A DNA stretch of 64,000 nucleotides from Streptomyces sp. CB02414 (GTDB lineage: Bacteria > Actinomycetota > Actinomycetes > Streptomycetales > Streptomycetaceae): contig NZ_LIPF01000011.1 of the NCBI RefSeq assembly GCF_001905385.1, forward strand, positions 62,001 to 126,000, read 5' to 3'. The notes under the pieces were generated by a model that saw only the letters and a program-made list of their open reading frames with translations, did no database searches and was not told the DNA's origin. A program made the position numbers and the translations under genes. Numbering within the stretch: the stretch's first letter is position 1; every line of letters starts with the position of its first letter. Below, piece after piece: positions 16,222 through 24,808 of this stretch.

Positions 16222-16680
16222 TCACCCGCCGCCGTCCTCCACCGCGAGAGCCGCCGCCGCCTCGTGCATGGCCAGTTCGAGCAGCGACGGATCGGTGAGG
16301 GTGCCGGTCCCGTCGGGCGGGATCAGCCAGCGGACGCCACCGGACGGCACACCTCCGGGGTACGGCACCACGATCCAGGTGCCGAGCCCGGCCGTGCGGA
16401 CCCCGGTGCCGAGCCAGCGGGCCGCCGTGCCGGCCGGCACGAAGAAGCCCGTGCGCGCGTCGCCGAAGTCGACCAGCACCGGGCCCGGTTGGTCCAGGAC
16501 GCGGGAGAGCACGTCGAGGGTCGGATAGCCGAGCCGGCTCGGCACGATGAGCACGTCCCAGGCCTTGCCGGCGGGCAGCAGCGCGACCCCGAGGGGGTTG
16601 CGCTCCCACTCCCGCCGGCAGGACTCGGGATCCGGTGCGACGGATGCCAGCCACGCGACCGCCGTCTTCGCACCAGGCAT
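16222..16680 (-). CDS. Small prim-pol-like hypothetical protein
   Basis: A 152-residue soluble protein starting at ATG 16680, with a strong ribosome site (AGGGAGG). The segment NPLGVALLPAGKAWDVLIVP and the later ARTGFFVPAG and LGTGSW-like pattern resemble the N-terminal part of bifunctional primase-polymerase domains. Streptomycetes carry many such short, probably non-catalytic copies. I see no complete catalytic acid triad, so enzymatic activity is doubtful. Its ribosome site lies inside one arm of the hairpin at 16685–16738, suggesting translational control. Confidence 0.65.
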   Translation of the reverse strand: MPGAKTAVAWLASVAPDPESCRREWERNPLGVALLPAGKAWDVLIVPSRLGYPTLDVLSRVLDQPGPVLVDFGDARTGFFVPAGTAARWLGTGVRTAGLGTWIVVPYPGGVPSGGVRWLIPPDGTGTLTDPSLLELAMHEAAAALAVEDGGG

Positions 16681-16684
16681 ATGA

Positions 16685-16738
16685 AGACCTCCCTCTCACT
16701 CGTGGACGCGGGGTGCGTCACGAGGGAGAGGGAGGTCT
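16685..16738 (-). promoter_or_regulatory. Hairpin sequestering the ribosome site of the prim-pol-like gene
   Basis: The arms 16685–16704 and 16719–16738 pair over 20 bp with one mismatch, around a 14-nt loop. On the minus-strand transcript the second arm contains the GAGGGAGGT ribosome site of the gene starting at 16680, and the first arm contains its complement ACCTCCCTC. A second short hairpin (16739–16757, 7-bp stem) lies directly upstream in the transcript. The structure could terminate the amine oxidase transcript, switch translation of the next gene, or both. Confidence 0.65.
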
Positions 16739-16803
16739 CCGGCGTGCATTACGCCGGTTGTGGCGCCTCGTCGGGGTGAACCGGGTCACACCCGCCCCCG
16801 GGT

Positions 16804-18231
16804 TCAGCTGTCGAAGCCGAGCCCCAGCCTGTCCATGGTCCGCAGCCACAGGTTGCGCCGGCCGTCGTGCGCGTCCGCGCGGGCCAGCGACCACTTGGTG
16901 AGCGCGATGCCGGTCCAGGCGAAGGGCTCGGGCGGGAACGGCAGCGGCTTCCTGCGGACCATCTCCAGTTCGGTGCGCTCGGTGCGCTCCCCCGACAGCA
17001 GGTCGAGCATCACCTCGGCGCCGAACCGGGTCGCGCCCACGCCCAGGCCGGTGTACCCGGCCGCGTACGCCACCTTCCCCTGGTGGGCGGTGCCGAAGAA
17101 CGCCGAGAAGCGGGAGCAGGTGTCGATCGCGCCGCCCCAGGCGTGGGTGAAGCGGACACCCTCCAGCTGCGGGAAGCAGGTGAAGAAGTGCCCGGCGAGC
17201 TTGGCGTAGGTCTCCGGTCGGTCGTCGTACTCGGCGCGCACCCGGCCGCCGTAGGGGTAGATGGCGTCGTAGCCGCCCCACAGGATCCGGTTGTCGGAGG
17301 ACAGCCGGAAGTAGTGGAACTGGTTGGCGCTGTCGCCGAGGCCCTGCCGGTTCTTCCAGCCGATCGAGTCCAGTTGCGCGTCGGTGAGCGGCTCGGTCAT
17401 CAGGGCGTAGTCGTAGACCGGGACGGTGTACGAGCGCACCCGCTTGACCAGGTTCGGGAAGATGTTGGTGCCGAGCGCGACCGTGCGGGCGCGGACGCCG
17501 CCGTACGGGGTGCGTACGGCCATGCCGGCGCCGTACTGCCGCAGGGTCAGCGCCGGGGTGTTCTCGTGGACGCGGACGCCGAGGTCGAGGCAGGCGCGCT
17601 TGAGGCCCCAGGCGAGCTTGGCGGGGTTGACCATGGCCACGCCCCGGCGGTCCCACAGTCCGGCGCGGAAGGTCGGGGAGTCGACCTGTTCCCGTACGGC
17701 CTCGGCGTCCAGGTACTCGACGCCGTCGGCCAGGCCCTTGCCGCTGATCTCCTCATACCAGTCCTTCAGCTCCCGGGCCTGGTACTCCTCGGTCGCCACG
17801 TCGATCTCGCCGGTGCGCTCGAACTCGCAGTCCAGGGAGTGGCGGGCGACCGCCTCCTCGATGGCGTCGAGGTTGCGGACGCCCAGCTCCTCCAGCTGGT
17901 GGATCTCGTCGGGCCAGCGGGTGAGTCCGTTGGAGAGGCCGTGGGTGAGGGACGCGGCGCAGAAGCCGCCGTTGCGGCCGGAGGCGGCCCAGCCCACCTC
18001 GCGGCCCTCCAGCAGCACCACGTCCCGCCCCGGGTCGCGCTCCTTGGCGATCAGCGCGGTCCACAGTCCGCTGTACCCGCCGCCGACGACCAGCAGGTCG
18101 CAGGTCTCGGGGCCGGTGAGCGCGGGCTGCGGGCGGGGGCGGCCGGGGTCGTCCAGCCAGTACGGGACCGGCTGGGCGTCGGAGAGGGATTTCGTCCAGT
18201 CGTTGCTGCGGCTCATGGCGCTCGGGGCCAT
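16804..18231 (-). CDS. FAD-dependent amine oxidase (gamma-glutamylputrescine oxidase type)
   Basis: A 475-residue flavoprotein of the D-amino-acid-oxidase (DAO) superfamily. The FAD-binding glycine motif is VVGGGYSGLW near 48–57, and a second cofactor segment (AASGRNGGF) follows. The C-terminal region has GLGVGATRFGAE, as in PuuB and related oxidases. It is predicted to oxidise a polyamine or gamma-glutamyl polyamine to an aldehyde, with release of hydrogen peroxide. It is the last gene of the polyamine transport operon, 33 bp after the permease, which strongly supports a polyamine substrate. ATG 18231 is used; ATG 18216 is also possible. Confidence 0.85.
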   Translation of the reverse strand: MAPSAMSRSNDWTKSLSDAQPVPYWLDDPGRPRPQPALTGPETCDLLVVGGGYSGLWTALIAKERDPGRDVVLLEGREVGWAASGRNGGFCAASLTHGLSNGLTRWPDEIHQLEELGVRNLDAIEEAVARHSLDCEFERTGEIDVATEEYQARELKDWYEEISGKGLADGVEYLDAEAVREQVDSPTFRAGLWDRRGVAMVNPAKLAWGLKRACLDLGVRVHENTPALTLRQYGAGMAVRTPYGGVRARTVALGTNIFPNLVKRVRSYTVPVYDYALMTEPLTDAQLDSIGWKNRQGLGDSANQFHYFRLSSDNRILWGGYDAIYPYGGRVRAEYDDRPETYAKLAGHFFTCFPQLEGVRFTHAWGGAIDTCSRFSAFFGTAHQGKVAYAAGYTGLGVGATRFGAEVMLDLLSGERTERTELEMVRRKPLPFPPEPFAWTGIALTKWSLARADAHDGRRNLWLRTMDRLGLGFDS

Positions 18232-18264
18232 GATTTCAACTCCCTACGAATACACAGATGTGCT

Positions 18265-19065
18265 TTATGCCTTGCGGCGGTTTCGGCGGTTGCCGATGAC
18301 CATGGAGGCCAGGACGAACAGTACGGCGATCACGAACATGGCCGTACCGATCACATTGATCTGGACGGGCGTGCCACGCTGGGCCGATCCCCACACGAAC
18401 ATGGGGAAAGTGACGGTGGAGCCCGCGTTGAAATTGGTGATGATGAAATCGTCGAAGGAGAGGGCGAAGGCGAGCAGCGCGCCGGCGGCGATTCCGGGGG
18501 CGGCGATGGGCAGCGTCACCCGGACGAAGGTCTGGAAGGGACCGGCGTACAGGTCCTGCGCGGCCTGTTCCAGCCTCGGGTCCATCGACATCACGCGTGC
18601 CTTGACGGCCGTCACGACGAAGCTGAGGCAGAACATGATGTGGGCGATCAGGATCGTCCAGAAGCCCAGCCGGGCACCCATGTTGAGGAACAGGGTGAGC
18701 AGCGAGGCGGCCATCACGACCTCGGGCATCGCCATCGGCAGGAAGATCAGCGAGTTGATCGCGCCGCGCGCCCGGAAGCGGTAGCGGACCAGCGCGAAGG
18801 CGATCGCCGTGCCCAGCGCGGTGGCGCCCAGCGTCGCCCAGAGGGCGATCTGGAGACTGATCGACAGGGAGCCGCACAGTCCGGAGACGCCGCAGGGGTC
18901 CTTCCAGGCGTCCGTGGAGAACTGCTGCCATTCGTAGTTGAAGCGCCCGTTCGGTTTGTTGAACGAGAAAATCGTGACGATGACATTGGGCAGCAGGAGA
19001 TAGGCGAGCGTCAGCAGTCCGGCGATGACGACCAGATTGCGCTTGAGCCAGTTTACGAAGGCCAT
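18265..19065 (-). CDS. potC: Polyamine ABC transporter permease, PotC type
   Basis: A 266-residue inner-membrane permease with about six hydrophobic helices and the permease-ATPase contact motif (EAA loop) around DLYAGPFQTFVRVTLP. Its length and sequence fit the second permease of spermidine/putrescine importers. The start codon directly follows the stop codon of the first permease with no gap, so translation is probably coupled. With the neighbouring ATPase, permease and binding protein it completes an importer for putrescine and/or spermidine. Confidence 0.88.
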   Translation of the reverse strand: MAFVNWLKRNLVVIAGLLTLAYLLLPNVIVTIFSFNKPNGRFNYEWQQFSTDAWKDPCGVSGLCGSLSISLQIALWATLGATALGTAIAFALVRYRFRARGAINSLIFLPMAMPEVVMAASLLTLFLNMGARLGFWTILIAHIMFCLSFVVTAVKARVMSMDPRLEQAAQDLYAGPFQTFVRVTLPIAAPGIAAGALLAFALSFDDFIITNFNAGSTVTFPMFVWGSAQRGTPVQINVIGTAMFVIAVLFVLASMVIGNRRNRRKA

Positions 19066-19995
19066 CTAAACCAGATCCTCCGTGCCGGACTTGCGGATGT
19101 AGAAGGTGACCATGGCGAGGATCGCGGCCATCAGGACGAAGGAGAGCGCCGCCGCCGTCGGATAGTCCAGCACCCGCAGGAACTGGGACTGGATGACGTT
19201 GCCGATCATTCCGGTGTCCGCCGATCCCAGCAGGGAGGCGTTGACGTAGTCACCGGTGGCCGGGATGAAGGTCAGCAGGGTGCCGGAGACGACACCGGGC
19301 ATCGACAGCGGGAAGGTGACCTTGCGGAAGACCGTGGAGGGCTTCGCGTACAGGTCGCCCGCCGCCTCGTGCAGCCGTCCGTCGATGCGCTCCAGCGACG
19401 TGTACAGCGGAAGGATCATGAAGGGGAGGAAGTTGTACGTCAGACCGCAGACCACCGCGAGCGGTGTGGCCAGCACGCGGTCGCCGGCCGTCCAGCCGAG
19501 CCAGCTGGTGACGTCCAGGACGTGCAGGGTGTTCAGGACGCCGACGACCGGGCCGCCGTCCGCGAGGATCGTCTTCCAGGCCAGGGTGCGGATCAGGAAG
19601 CTGGTGAAGAACGGCGCGATCACCAGGATCATGATCAGGTTCCGCCAGCGGCCCGCGCGGAAGGCGATCAGGTAGGCGAGCGGGTAGCCGAGCAGCAGGC
19701 ACAGCACGGTGGCGGAGGCGGCGTAGGCGACCGAGCGCAGGAACTGCGGCCAGTACTCGGACACCGCGTCCCAGTAGGTCACGAAGTGCCAGGTGACCTT
19801 GTAGCCCTCCTCCAGCGAGCCCGTCTGCACGGACGTGGAGGCCTGGTAGACCATCGGCGCCGCGAAGAAGACGACCAGCCACAGGATGCCGGGCAGCAGC
19901 AGCCAGTACGGCGTCCAGCGGCCCCGCTTGCGCGGGGGCTTCTGTTCCGGGGCGGGCGGGGAGAGCGGCGGTGGCGCCTCGGTGAGGGTGGACAT
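19066..19995 (-). CDS. potB: Polyamine ABC transporter permease, PotB type
   Basis: A 309-residue permease with a Pro/Lys-rich cytoplasmic N-terminus and about six membrane helices. The EAA-type coupling loop is visible in HEAAGDLYAKPSTVFRKVTFP. The stop codon of the ATPase gene upstream shares one base with this ATG (TGATG), and its own stop abuts the next start. The pair of permeases of similar size is the usual arrangement in PotABCD importers. Confidence 0.88.
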   Translation of the reverse strand: MSTLTEAPPPLSPPAPEQKPPRKRGRWTPYWLLLPGILWLVVFFAAPMVYQASTSVQTGSLEEGYKVTWHFVTYWDAVSEYWPQFLRSVAYAASATVLCLLLGYPLAYLIAFRAGRWRNLIMILVIAPFFTSFLIRTLAWKTILADGGPVVGVLNTLHVLDVTSWLGWTAGDRVLATPLAVVCGLTYNFLPFMILPLYTSLERIDGRLHEAAGDLYAKPSTVFRKVTFPLSMPGVVSGTLLTFIPATGDYVNASLLGSADTGMIGNVIQSQFLRVLDYPTAAALSFVLMAAILAMVTFYIRKSGTEDLV

Positions 19996-21164
19996 CAGGC
20001 GGCCTCGCCCTCGGCCACACCGGCGTCGATGTCCTGGGCCGCGTCGAGGCCGAAGGTGTGCGCCGGGTTCCAGTGCAGGACGACGTCGGCGCCGGGGGCG
20101 AGGCGGGCGTCGCGGTCGATGTTCTGGGCGTACACCTCGAACTCGGGGCAGGCCGCGCAGTCCACGACGTACTGCGTGGAGACGCCGATGAAACTGGTGC
20201 TGCTGATCTTGCCGGTGATGCGGTTGCGGCCCTCGGGGATGGAGCCGGCCTCGTCGGCGTGGGCGATGCTGATCTTCTCGGGGCGCACTCCGACCAGTAC
20301 CTTGTCGCCGGCCTGGGAGGGCGCGGAGCAGCGGGCGCGGGGCAGGACGAGCTTGTCGCCGGCCGCCTTCACGACGACGTCGTCGCCGCTGCGGGTGTCG
20401 ACCTCGGCCTCGATGAGGTTGGAGGTGCCGAGGAAGTTGGCGACGAACGTGGTCCGCGGGTTCTCGTACAGGTCGGCGGGGGCGCCCAGCTGCTCGACGC
20501 GGCCCCCGTTCATCACGGCGACCTGGTCGGCCATGGTCATGGCCTCCTCCTGGTCGTGGGTGACGTGCACGAAGGTGATGCCGACCTCGGTCTGGATGCG
20601 CTTGAGCTCCAGCTGCATCTGGCGGCGCAGCTTGAGGTCGAGGGCCCCGAGCGGTTCGTCGAGGAGCAGCACCTTGGGGTGGTTGATCAGGGCGCGGGCC
20701 ACCGCGACGCGCTGCTGCTGGCCGCCGGAGAGCTGGTGCGGCTTCTTGCGGGCCTGCTCGCCGAGCTGGACCAGGTCGAGCATCTCCCCGACCTGCTTCT
20801 TCACGCTCTTGATGCCGCGCCGGCGCAGGCCGAAGGCGACGTTCTCGAAGATGTCGAGGTGCGGGAAGAGGGCGTAGGACTGGAAGACCGTGTTGACCGG
20901 CCGTTTGTACGGTGGCAGCGCGGTCACGTCCTGGTCGCCGAGGTGGACGGTGCCGCTGCTGGGCTCCTCCAGTCCGGCGATCATGCGCAGGGTGGTGGTC
21001 TTGCCGCAGCCGGAGGCGCCGAGCAGGGCGAAGAAGGAGCCCTGGGGCACGGTCAGGTCGAGCGGGTGCACGGCGGTGAAGGAGCCGTAGGTCTTGCTGA
21101 TGCCGGAGAGGCGGACGTCCCCGCCGTGCTCCGTCGAGTCTGTGGTGGTCTTCATCGTCGTCAC
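19995..21164 (-). CDS. potA: Polyamine ABC transporter ATPase, PotA type
   Basis: A 389-residue ATPase that powers polyamine uptake. Walker A is GASGCGKT at 49–56, the signature LSGGQQQRV is near 148 and Walker B LLLDEPLGALD near 168. The regulatory C-terminal domain (TOBE type) reaches the usual length for PotA. The start overlaps the binding-protein stop by 4 nt. Two nearby in-frame ATGs (21164 and 21155) make the exact start uncertain by three residues. Confidence 0.9.
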   Translation of the reverse strand: MTTMKTTTDSTEHGGDVRLSGISKTYGSFTAVHPLDLTVPQGSFFALLGASGCGKTTTLRMIAGLEEPSSGTVHLGDQDVTALPPYKRPVNTVFQSYALFPHLDIFENVAFGLRRRGIKSVKKQVGEMLDLVQLGEQARKKPHQLSGGQQQRVAVARALINHPKVLLLDEPLGALDLKLRRQMQLELKRIQTEVGITFVHVTHDQEEAMTMADQVAVMNGGRVEQLGAPADLYENPRTTFVANFLGTSNLIEAEVDTRSGDDVVVKAAGDKLVLPRARCSAPSQAGDKVLVGVRPEKISIAHADEAGSIPEGRNRITGKISSTSFIGVSTQYVVDCAACPEFEVYAQNIDRDARLAPGADVVLHWNPAHTFGLDAAQDIDAGVAEGEAA

Positions 21165-22408
21165 GCCCCAGTGAGCTTCGCGAACTTCTCTTCGTAGGCC
21201 GTCTCTTCCTTCTGGCTCAGTGAGCGGAAGGCGCGGGAGAGGGCCTGCATGGCCTGGTCGGGAATGATCAGCGGGTTGTTCGCCGCGTCCGCGTCGATCT
21301 TCGCGAGCTCGTCCTTCACCCCGTCCACGGGACAGACGAAGTTGATGTAGGCGGCGAGCTGTGCGGCGGGCCCCGGCTCGTAGTAGTAGTCCATGAGCCG
21401 CTCGGCGTTGGTCTTGTGGCGCGCCTTGTTGGGGACCAGCATGTTGTCGCTGGACGTGATGTAGCCGCTGTCCGGGATGACGAAGTCGACGTCCGGGTTG
21501 TCCGCCTTGAGCTGGACGACGTCCCCGGCCCAGGCCAGACAGGCCGCGAAGTCGCCCTTGCTGATGTCGGCGGTGTAGTCGTTGCCGGTGAAGCGGCGTA
21601 TCTGGCCGCTGTCGACGCCCTTCTGGAGCCGGGCGATCGCCGCGTCGTAGTCGTCGTCGGAGAAGCGGGCCGGGTCCTTGCCCATGTCGAGCAGCGTCAT
21701 GCCGACGGTGTCGCGCATCTCGGTGAGGAACCCGACCCGCCCCTTGAGCTTCGGGTTGTCGAGCAGGTCGGAGACCGACTTCACCTCGACGCCGTCCAGC
21801 GCCTTCTTGTTGTAGGCGATGACGGTCGCGATGCCCTGCCAGGGATACGAGTAGGCGCGGCCCGGGTCCCAGTCCGGGTTGCGGAACTGCGGCGACAGGT
21901 TGGCAAAGGCGTGCGGCAGGTTGGCCGGGTCCAGTTTCTGGACCCAGCCCAGGCGGATCAGCCGGGCGGCGAGCCAGTCGGTGAGCACGATGATGTCGCG
22001 CCCGGTCTCCTGGCCCGCCGAGAGCTGCGGCTGGATCTTGCCGAAGAACTCGCTGTTGTCGTTGATGTCCTCGGTGTACTTGACCTTGATGCCGGTGCGT
22101 CTGGTGAACGCCTCCAGCGTCGGGTGCCGCCGGCCGCTCTCGTCGACGTCCATGTACTCGGTCCAGTTGGAGAAGGAGACCTCCTTCTCCTCCTTGGACC
22201 GGTCGTCGGAGGACACGCCGCCCTCGGTCTTGCCGGCCGGCGGGATGCCGCAGGCGCTCAGCGTGCCGAGTCCGCCGACCGCGAGCGCGCCGCCCGCGGA
22301 GGCGCGCAGCAGTGAGCGGCGGGTGAGGGCGGCCCTGCCGCTGGTGAAACTGCGCCGCATGGCGGCCACTTGGGCCGGCGACAGGCGGTCGGGCTCGTAC
22401 TGCTCCAT
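21161..22408 (-). CDS. potD: Polyamine-binding lipoprotein, PotD type
   Basis: A 415-residue extracellular binding protein. A long N-terminal region precedes a twin-arginine motif (TRRSLLRAS, R30–R31) and a lipobox LSAC with the lipidated cysteine at 53, so it is probably a Tat-exported lipoprotein. The mature part has the PotD pattern: FSNWTEYMD at the first strand, EDINDNSEFFGKI, and an acidic binding pocket region around GDFAACLAWAGD. It lies between the aldehyde dehydrogenase and the ATPase gene. A paralogue with the same block order is at 29336–30532. Confidence 0.9.
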   Translation of the reverse strand: MEQYEPDRLSPAQVAAMRRSFTSGRAALTRRSLLRASAGGALAVGGLGTLSACGIPPAGKTEGGVSSDDRSKEEKEVSFSNWTEYMDVDESGRRHPTLEAFTRRTGIKVKYTEDINDNSEFFGKIQPQLSAGQETGRDIIVLTDWLAARLIRLGWVQKLDPANLPHAFANLSPQFRNPDWDPGRAYSYPWQGIATVIAYNKKALDGVEVKSVSDLLDNPKLKGRVGFLTEMRDTVGMTLLDMGKDPARFSDDDYDAAIARLQKGVDSGQIRRFTGNDYTADISKGDFAACLAWAGDVVQLKADNPDVDFVIPDSGYITSSDNMLVPNKARHKTNAERLMDYYYEPGPAAQLAAYINFVCPVDGVKDELAKIDADAANNPLIIPDQAMQALSRAFRSLSQKEETAYEEKFAKLTGA

Positions 22409-22463
22409 GCGCGTGGTTGCCCTTTCGGGTGGGTCGGCCGTGGTCGGCGGCCTCTCGTCGTGA

Positions 22464-23999
22464 CTATCGGTCCCCGAAGACGGTGCGGTGCCAGTCCTTG
22501 GCCGCCACCGCGGTGTTGTCGAACATGACGTGCTTGACCTGCGTGTACTCCTCGAAGGAGTAGGCGGACATGTCCTTGCCGAAGCCGGACGCCTGGTACC
22601 CGCCGTGCGGCATCTCGCTGATGATCGGGATGTGGTCGTTGACCCACACGCAGCCCGCCTTGATCTCGCGGGTGGCGCGGTTCGCGCGGTACACGTCCCG
22701 GCTCCAGGCGGAGGCGGCGAGCCCGTACGGCGTGTCGTTGGCCAGCCTGATGCCCTCGTCGTCGGTGTCGAAGGGCAGGACGACCAGGACCGGCCCGAAG
22801 ATCTCGGACTGGACGACCTCGCTGTCCTGCGCCGCGTCGGCGATGAGGGTCGGCCGGTAGTAGGCGCCGTCCTTCAGTTCGCCCTGCGGTGCCGCGCCGC
22901 CGCACACCACGCGCGCGTAGGAGCGAGCCCGGTCGACGAAGCCGGCGACGCGGTCCCGCTGGACGTGGCTGACCAGCGGGCCGAGGTCGGTGCCCGGGGC
23001 GAAGGGGTCGCCGACGCGGACGGTGTCCATGAGGGCGGCGGTCTTCTCGACGAACGCGTCGTACAGGGGCCGCTGTACGTACGCGCGCGTGGCGGCCGTG
23101 CAGTCCTGGCCGGTGTTGATGAGGGCGCCCGCGACCGCGCCGTGGACGGCGGCGTCGAGGTCGGCGTCGTCGAAGACGAGGAAGGGCGCCTTGCCGCCGA
23201 GCTCCAGGTGGAGGCGCTTGACGGTGGCGGTGGCGACCTCGGCGACGCGCTTGCCGACGGCGGTGGAGCCGGTGAAGGAGGTCATGGCGACGTCCGGGTG
23301 GCCGACGAGGTGCTCGCCCGCCTCCCTGCCCGTGCCGGTGACGATGTTGATGACGCCGTCCGGGATGCCGGCCTCGGTGGCGGCCTGGGCGAACATCAGA
23401 GAGGTCAGCGGGGTGATCTCGGCGGGCTTCAGCACGATGGTGTTGCCCGCGGCGATCGCCGGGAGGATCTTCCAGGCGGCCATCTGGAGGGGGTAGTTCC
23501 AGGGCGCGATGGACCCGACGACGCCGATCGGCTCGCGGCGCACGTACGAGGTGTGGTCGCCGGAGTACTCCCCCGCCGACTGGCCCTGGAGGTGCCGGGC
23601 GGCGCCGGCGAAGAAGGCCGCGTTGTCGATGCTGCCCGGCACGTCGAACTCGCGGGTCAGCTTCAGCGGCTTCCCGCACTGCAGCGACTCCGCGCGGGCG
23701 AATTCCTCGGCGCGGTCGGCGAGGACGGCGGCGAACCGGTGCAGGGCGTCGGAGCGCTCGCCCGGGGTGGCGCCGGCCCAGCCGGGGAACGCCTCCCGCG
23801 CGGCGGCGACGGCCGCGTCGACGTCGTCGGGACCGGCGAGTGCGTAGGTCAGGACCTCTTCGCCCGTCGCCGGGTCGACGACGGTGTGCGTGCGTCCGGA
23901 GGTGCCCTTCGTCAGACGGCCCGCGATGTACTGGGCGCCGTCCGCGAAGCGGTCCTGGGCCGGGAATCGGTCCGGGGTGTCGTTGCCCGGGTTGTGCAT
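22464..23999 (-). CDS. Gamma-aminobutyraldehyde dehydrogenase (PatD/PuuC type)
   Basis: A 511-residue aldehyde dehydrogenase. ATG 23999 is preferred because GAGGAG lies 10 nt upstream. The active site is complete, with LELGGKAPF holding the general base and the nucleophile C300 in NTGQDCTAATR. The GQDCTAA context is typical of aminobutyraldehyde dehydrogenases such as E. coli PatD. As the first gene of the polyamine operon it should oxidise 4-aminobutanal, or the gamma-glutamyl form, to the acid that feeds GABA metabolism. It is a close relative of the enzyme at 30706–32145. Confidence 0.87.
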   Translation of the reverse strand: MHNPGNDTPDRFPAQDRFADGAQYIAGRLTKGTSGRTHTVVDPATGEEVLTYALAGPDDVDAAVAAAREAFPGWAGATPGERSDALHRFAAVLADRAEEFARAESLQCGKPLKLTREFDVPGSIDNAAFFAGAARHLQGQSAGEYSGDHTSYVRREPIGVVGSIAPWNYPLQMAAWKILPAIAAGNTIVLKPAEITPLTSLMFAQAATEAGIPDGVINIVTGTGREAGEHLVGHPDVAMTSFTGSTAVGKRVAEVATATVKRLHLELGGKAPFLVFDDADLDAAVHGAVAGALINTGQDCTAATRAYVQRPLYDAFVEKTAALMDTVRVGDPFAPGTDLGPLVSHVQRDRVAGFVDRARSYARVVCGGAAPQGELKDGAYYRPTLIADAAQDSEVVQSEIFGPVLVVLPFDTDDEGIRLANDTPYGLAASAWSRDVYRANRATREIKAGCVWVNDHIPIISEMPHGGYQASGFGKDMSAYSFEEYTQVKHVMFDNTAVAAKDWHRTVFGDR

Positions 24000-24062
24000 G
24001 TCGGCTCTCCTCGGTCTCCCCATGGCGGGGGCCGGCGTGGCTCAGGCTCGATGTGAGTGCCG

Positions 24063-24091
24063 ATCCTGACAGAGCACTAGGCCTCCAACAA
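24063..24091 (-). promoter_or_regulatory. Candidate promoter of the polyamine operon
   Basis: On the minus strand, TTGTTG (24091–24086) and CAGGAT (24068–24063) are separated by 17 bp, a good vegetative promoter spacing, about 60 bp upstream of the dehydrogenase start. The -35 box is one arm of an inverted repeat, CAACAA (24086–24091) with TTGTTG (24101–24106). A second inverted repeat, GATTCCGT (24094–24101) with ACGGAATC (24122–24129), overlaps it. These are candidate operators. Confidence 0.5.
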
Positions 24092-24201
24092 GTGATTCCG
24101 TTGTTGCCATTTGGTTACGCGACGGAATCTGTCGACCAGGTGTCGAGTCGCCACGGAAAAGGCCGGACGGAGTGTCAGTGGCGCGTGCCAGACTCGCGTG
24201 C

Positions 24202-24768
24202 ATGGAGAAGATCACGGGGCACAGCAGAGAGGCGCTGGTCGGGCGGGTCCGGGCCGGCGAGCGGATCAAGTACCTCTGCTTCTGGGGCCACCGGCCGCGC
24301 CCCGACGGCCGGATCGGCCCGAGCTGTCTGAGCCAGTGGTGGCCGTCGCCGTTCACCGTCGCGGGGGTGGAGTACGCGACCGCCGAGCACTGGATGATGG
24401 CGGGCAAGGCCAGGCTCTTCGGCGACGCGGAGGCGGAGCGCCGGGTGCTGGCGGCGGAGCATCCGGCCGAGGCCAAAAAGGCCGGGCGGCTGGTGCGCGG
24501 CTTCGACGAGGCGGTGTGGGAGCGGGAGCGCTTCTCGATCGTCGTCGAGGGCGGCGTCCACAAGTTCGCCTCGGACCCCGGGCTGCGCGGGTTCCTGCTG
24601 AACACGGGCGACCGGGTGCTGGTGGAGGCGAGCCCCGTGGACCGGGTGTGGGGCATCGGCCTGGCCGCGGACGACGAGGCGGCGACGGACCCGGAGCGGT
24701 GGCGGGGGCCGAATCTGCTGGGGTTCGCGCTGATGGCGGCGCGGGAGCGGCTGCGCGAAGGCGGCTGA
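24202..24768 (+). CDS. NADAR-family protein (YbiA-like N-glycosidase)
   Basis: A 188-residue protein of the NADAR family. The family motif CFWGH near the start, the WWPSPF segment, YATAEHWMMAGKARLF and the C-terminal NLLGFALM are all present. NADAR members cleave the N-glycosidic bond of riboflavin intermediates (YbiA) or of ADP-ribose adducts, usually as damage-control or defence enzymes. It diverges from the polyamine operon across a 202-bp promoter region, and I infer no functional tie. ATG 24202 is chosen because it begins the conserved part; a start at 24172 is possible. Confidence 0.82.
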   Translation: MEKITGHSREALVGRVRAGERIKYLCFWGHRPRPDGRIGPSCLSQWWPSPFTVAGVEYATAEHWMMAGKARLFGDAEAERRVLAAEHPAEAKKAGRLVRGFDEAVWERERFSIVVEGGVHKFASDPGLRGFLLNTGDRVLVEASPVDRVWGIGLAADDEAATDPERWRGPNLLGFALMAARERLREGG

Positions 24769-24800
24769 CGCCCGCGGGAGGGCCGTCGGGCGTCAGCCGC
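24761..24800. terminator. Terminator between NADAR and DUF4190-type genes
   Basis: A perfect 14-bp inverted repeat (24761–24774 and 24787–24800, 12-nt loop) overlaps the NADAR stop codon and lies just beyond the stop of the convergent membrane protein gene. Confidence 0.8.
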
Positions 24801-24808
24801 TCAGCTGC

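Noticed and set aside
18236..18264. Possible small gene between the amine oxidase and PotC genes
   Set aside because: The 33-bp gap holds no start codon with a ribosome site and a frame of useful length.
16867..20877. Plus-strand open frame of more than 1300 codons across the polyamine operon
   Set aside because: It is antisense to four well-supported genes and has no recognisable domain; it only reflects high GC.
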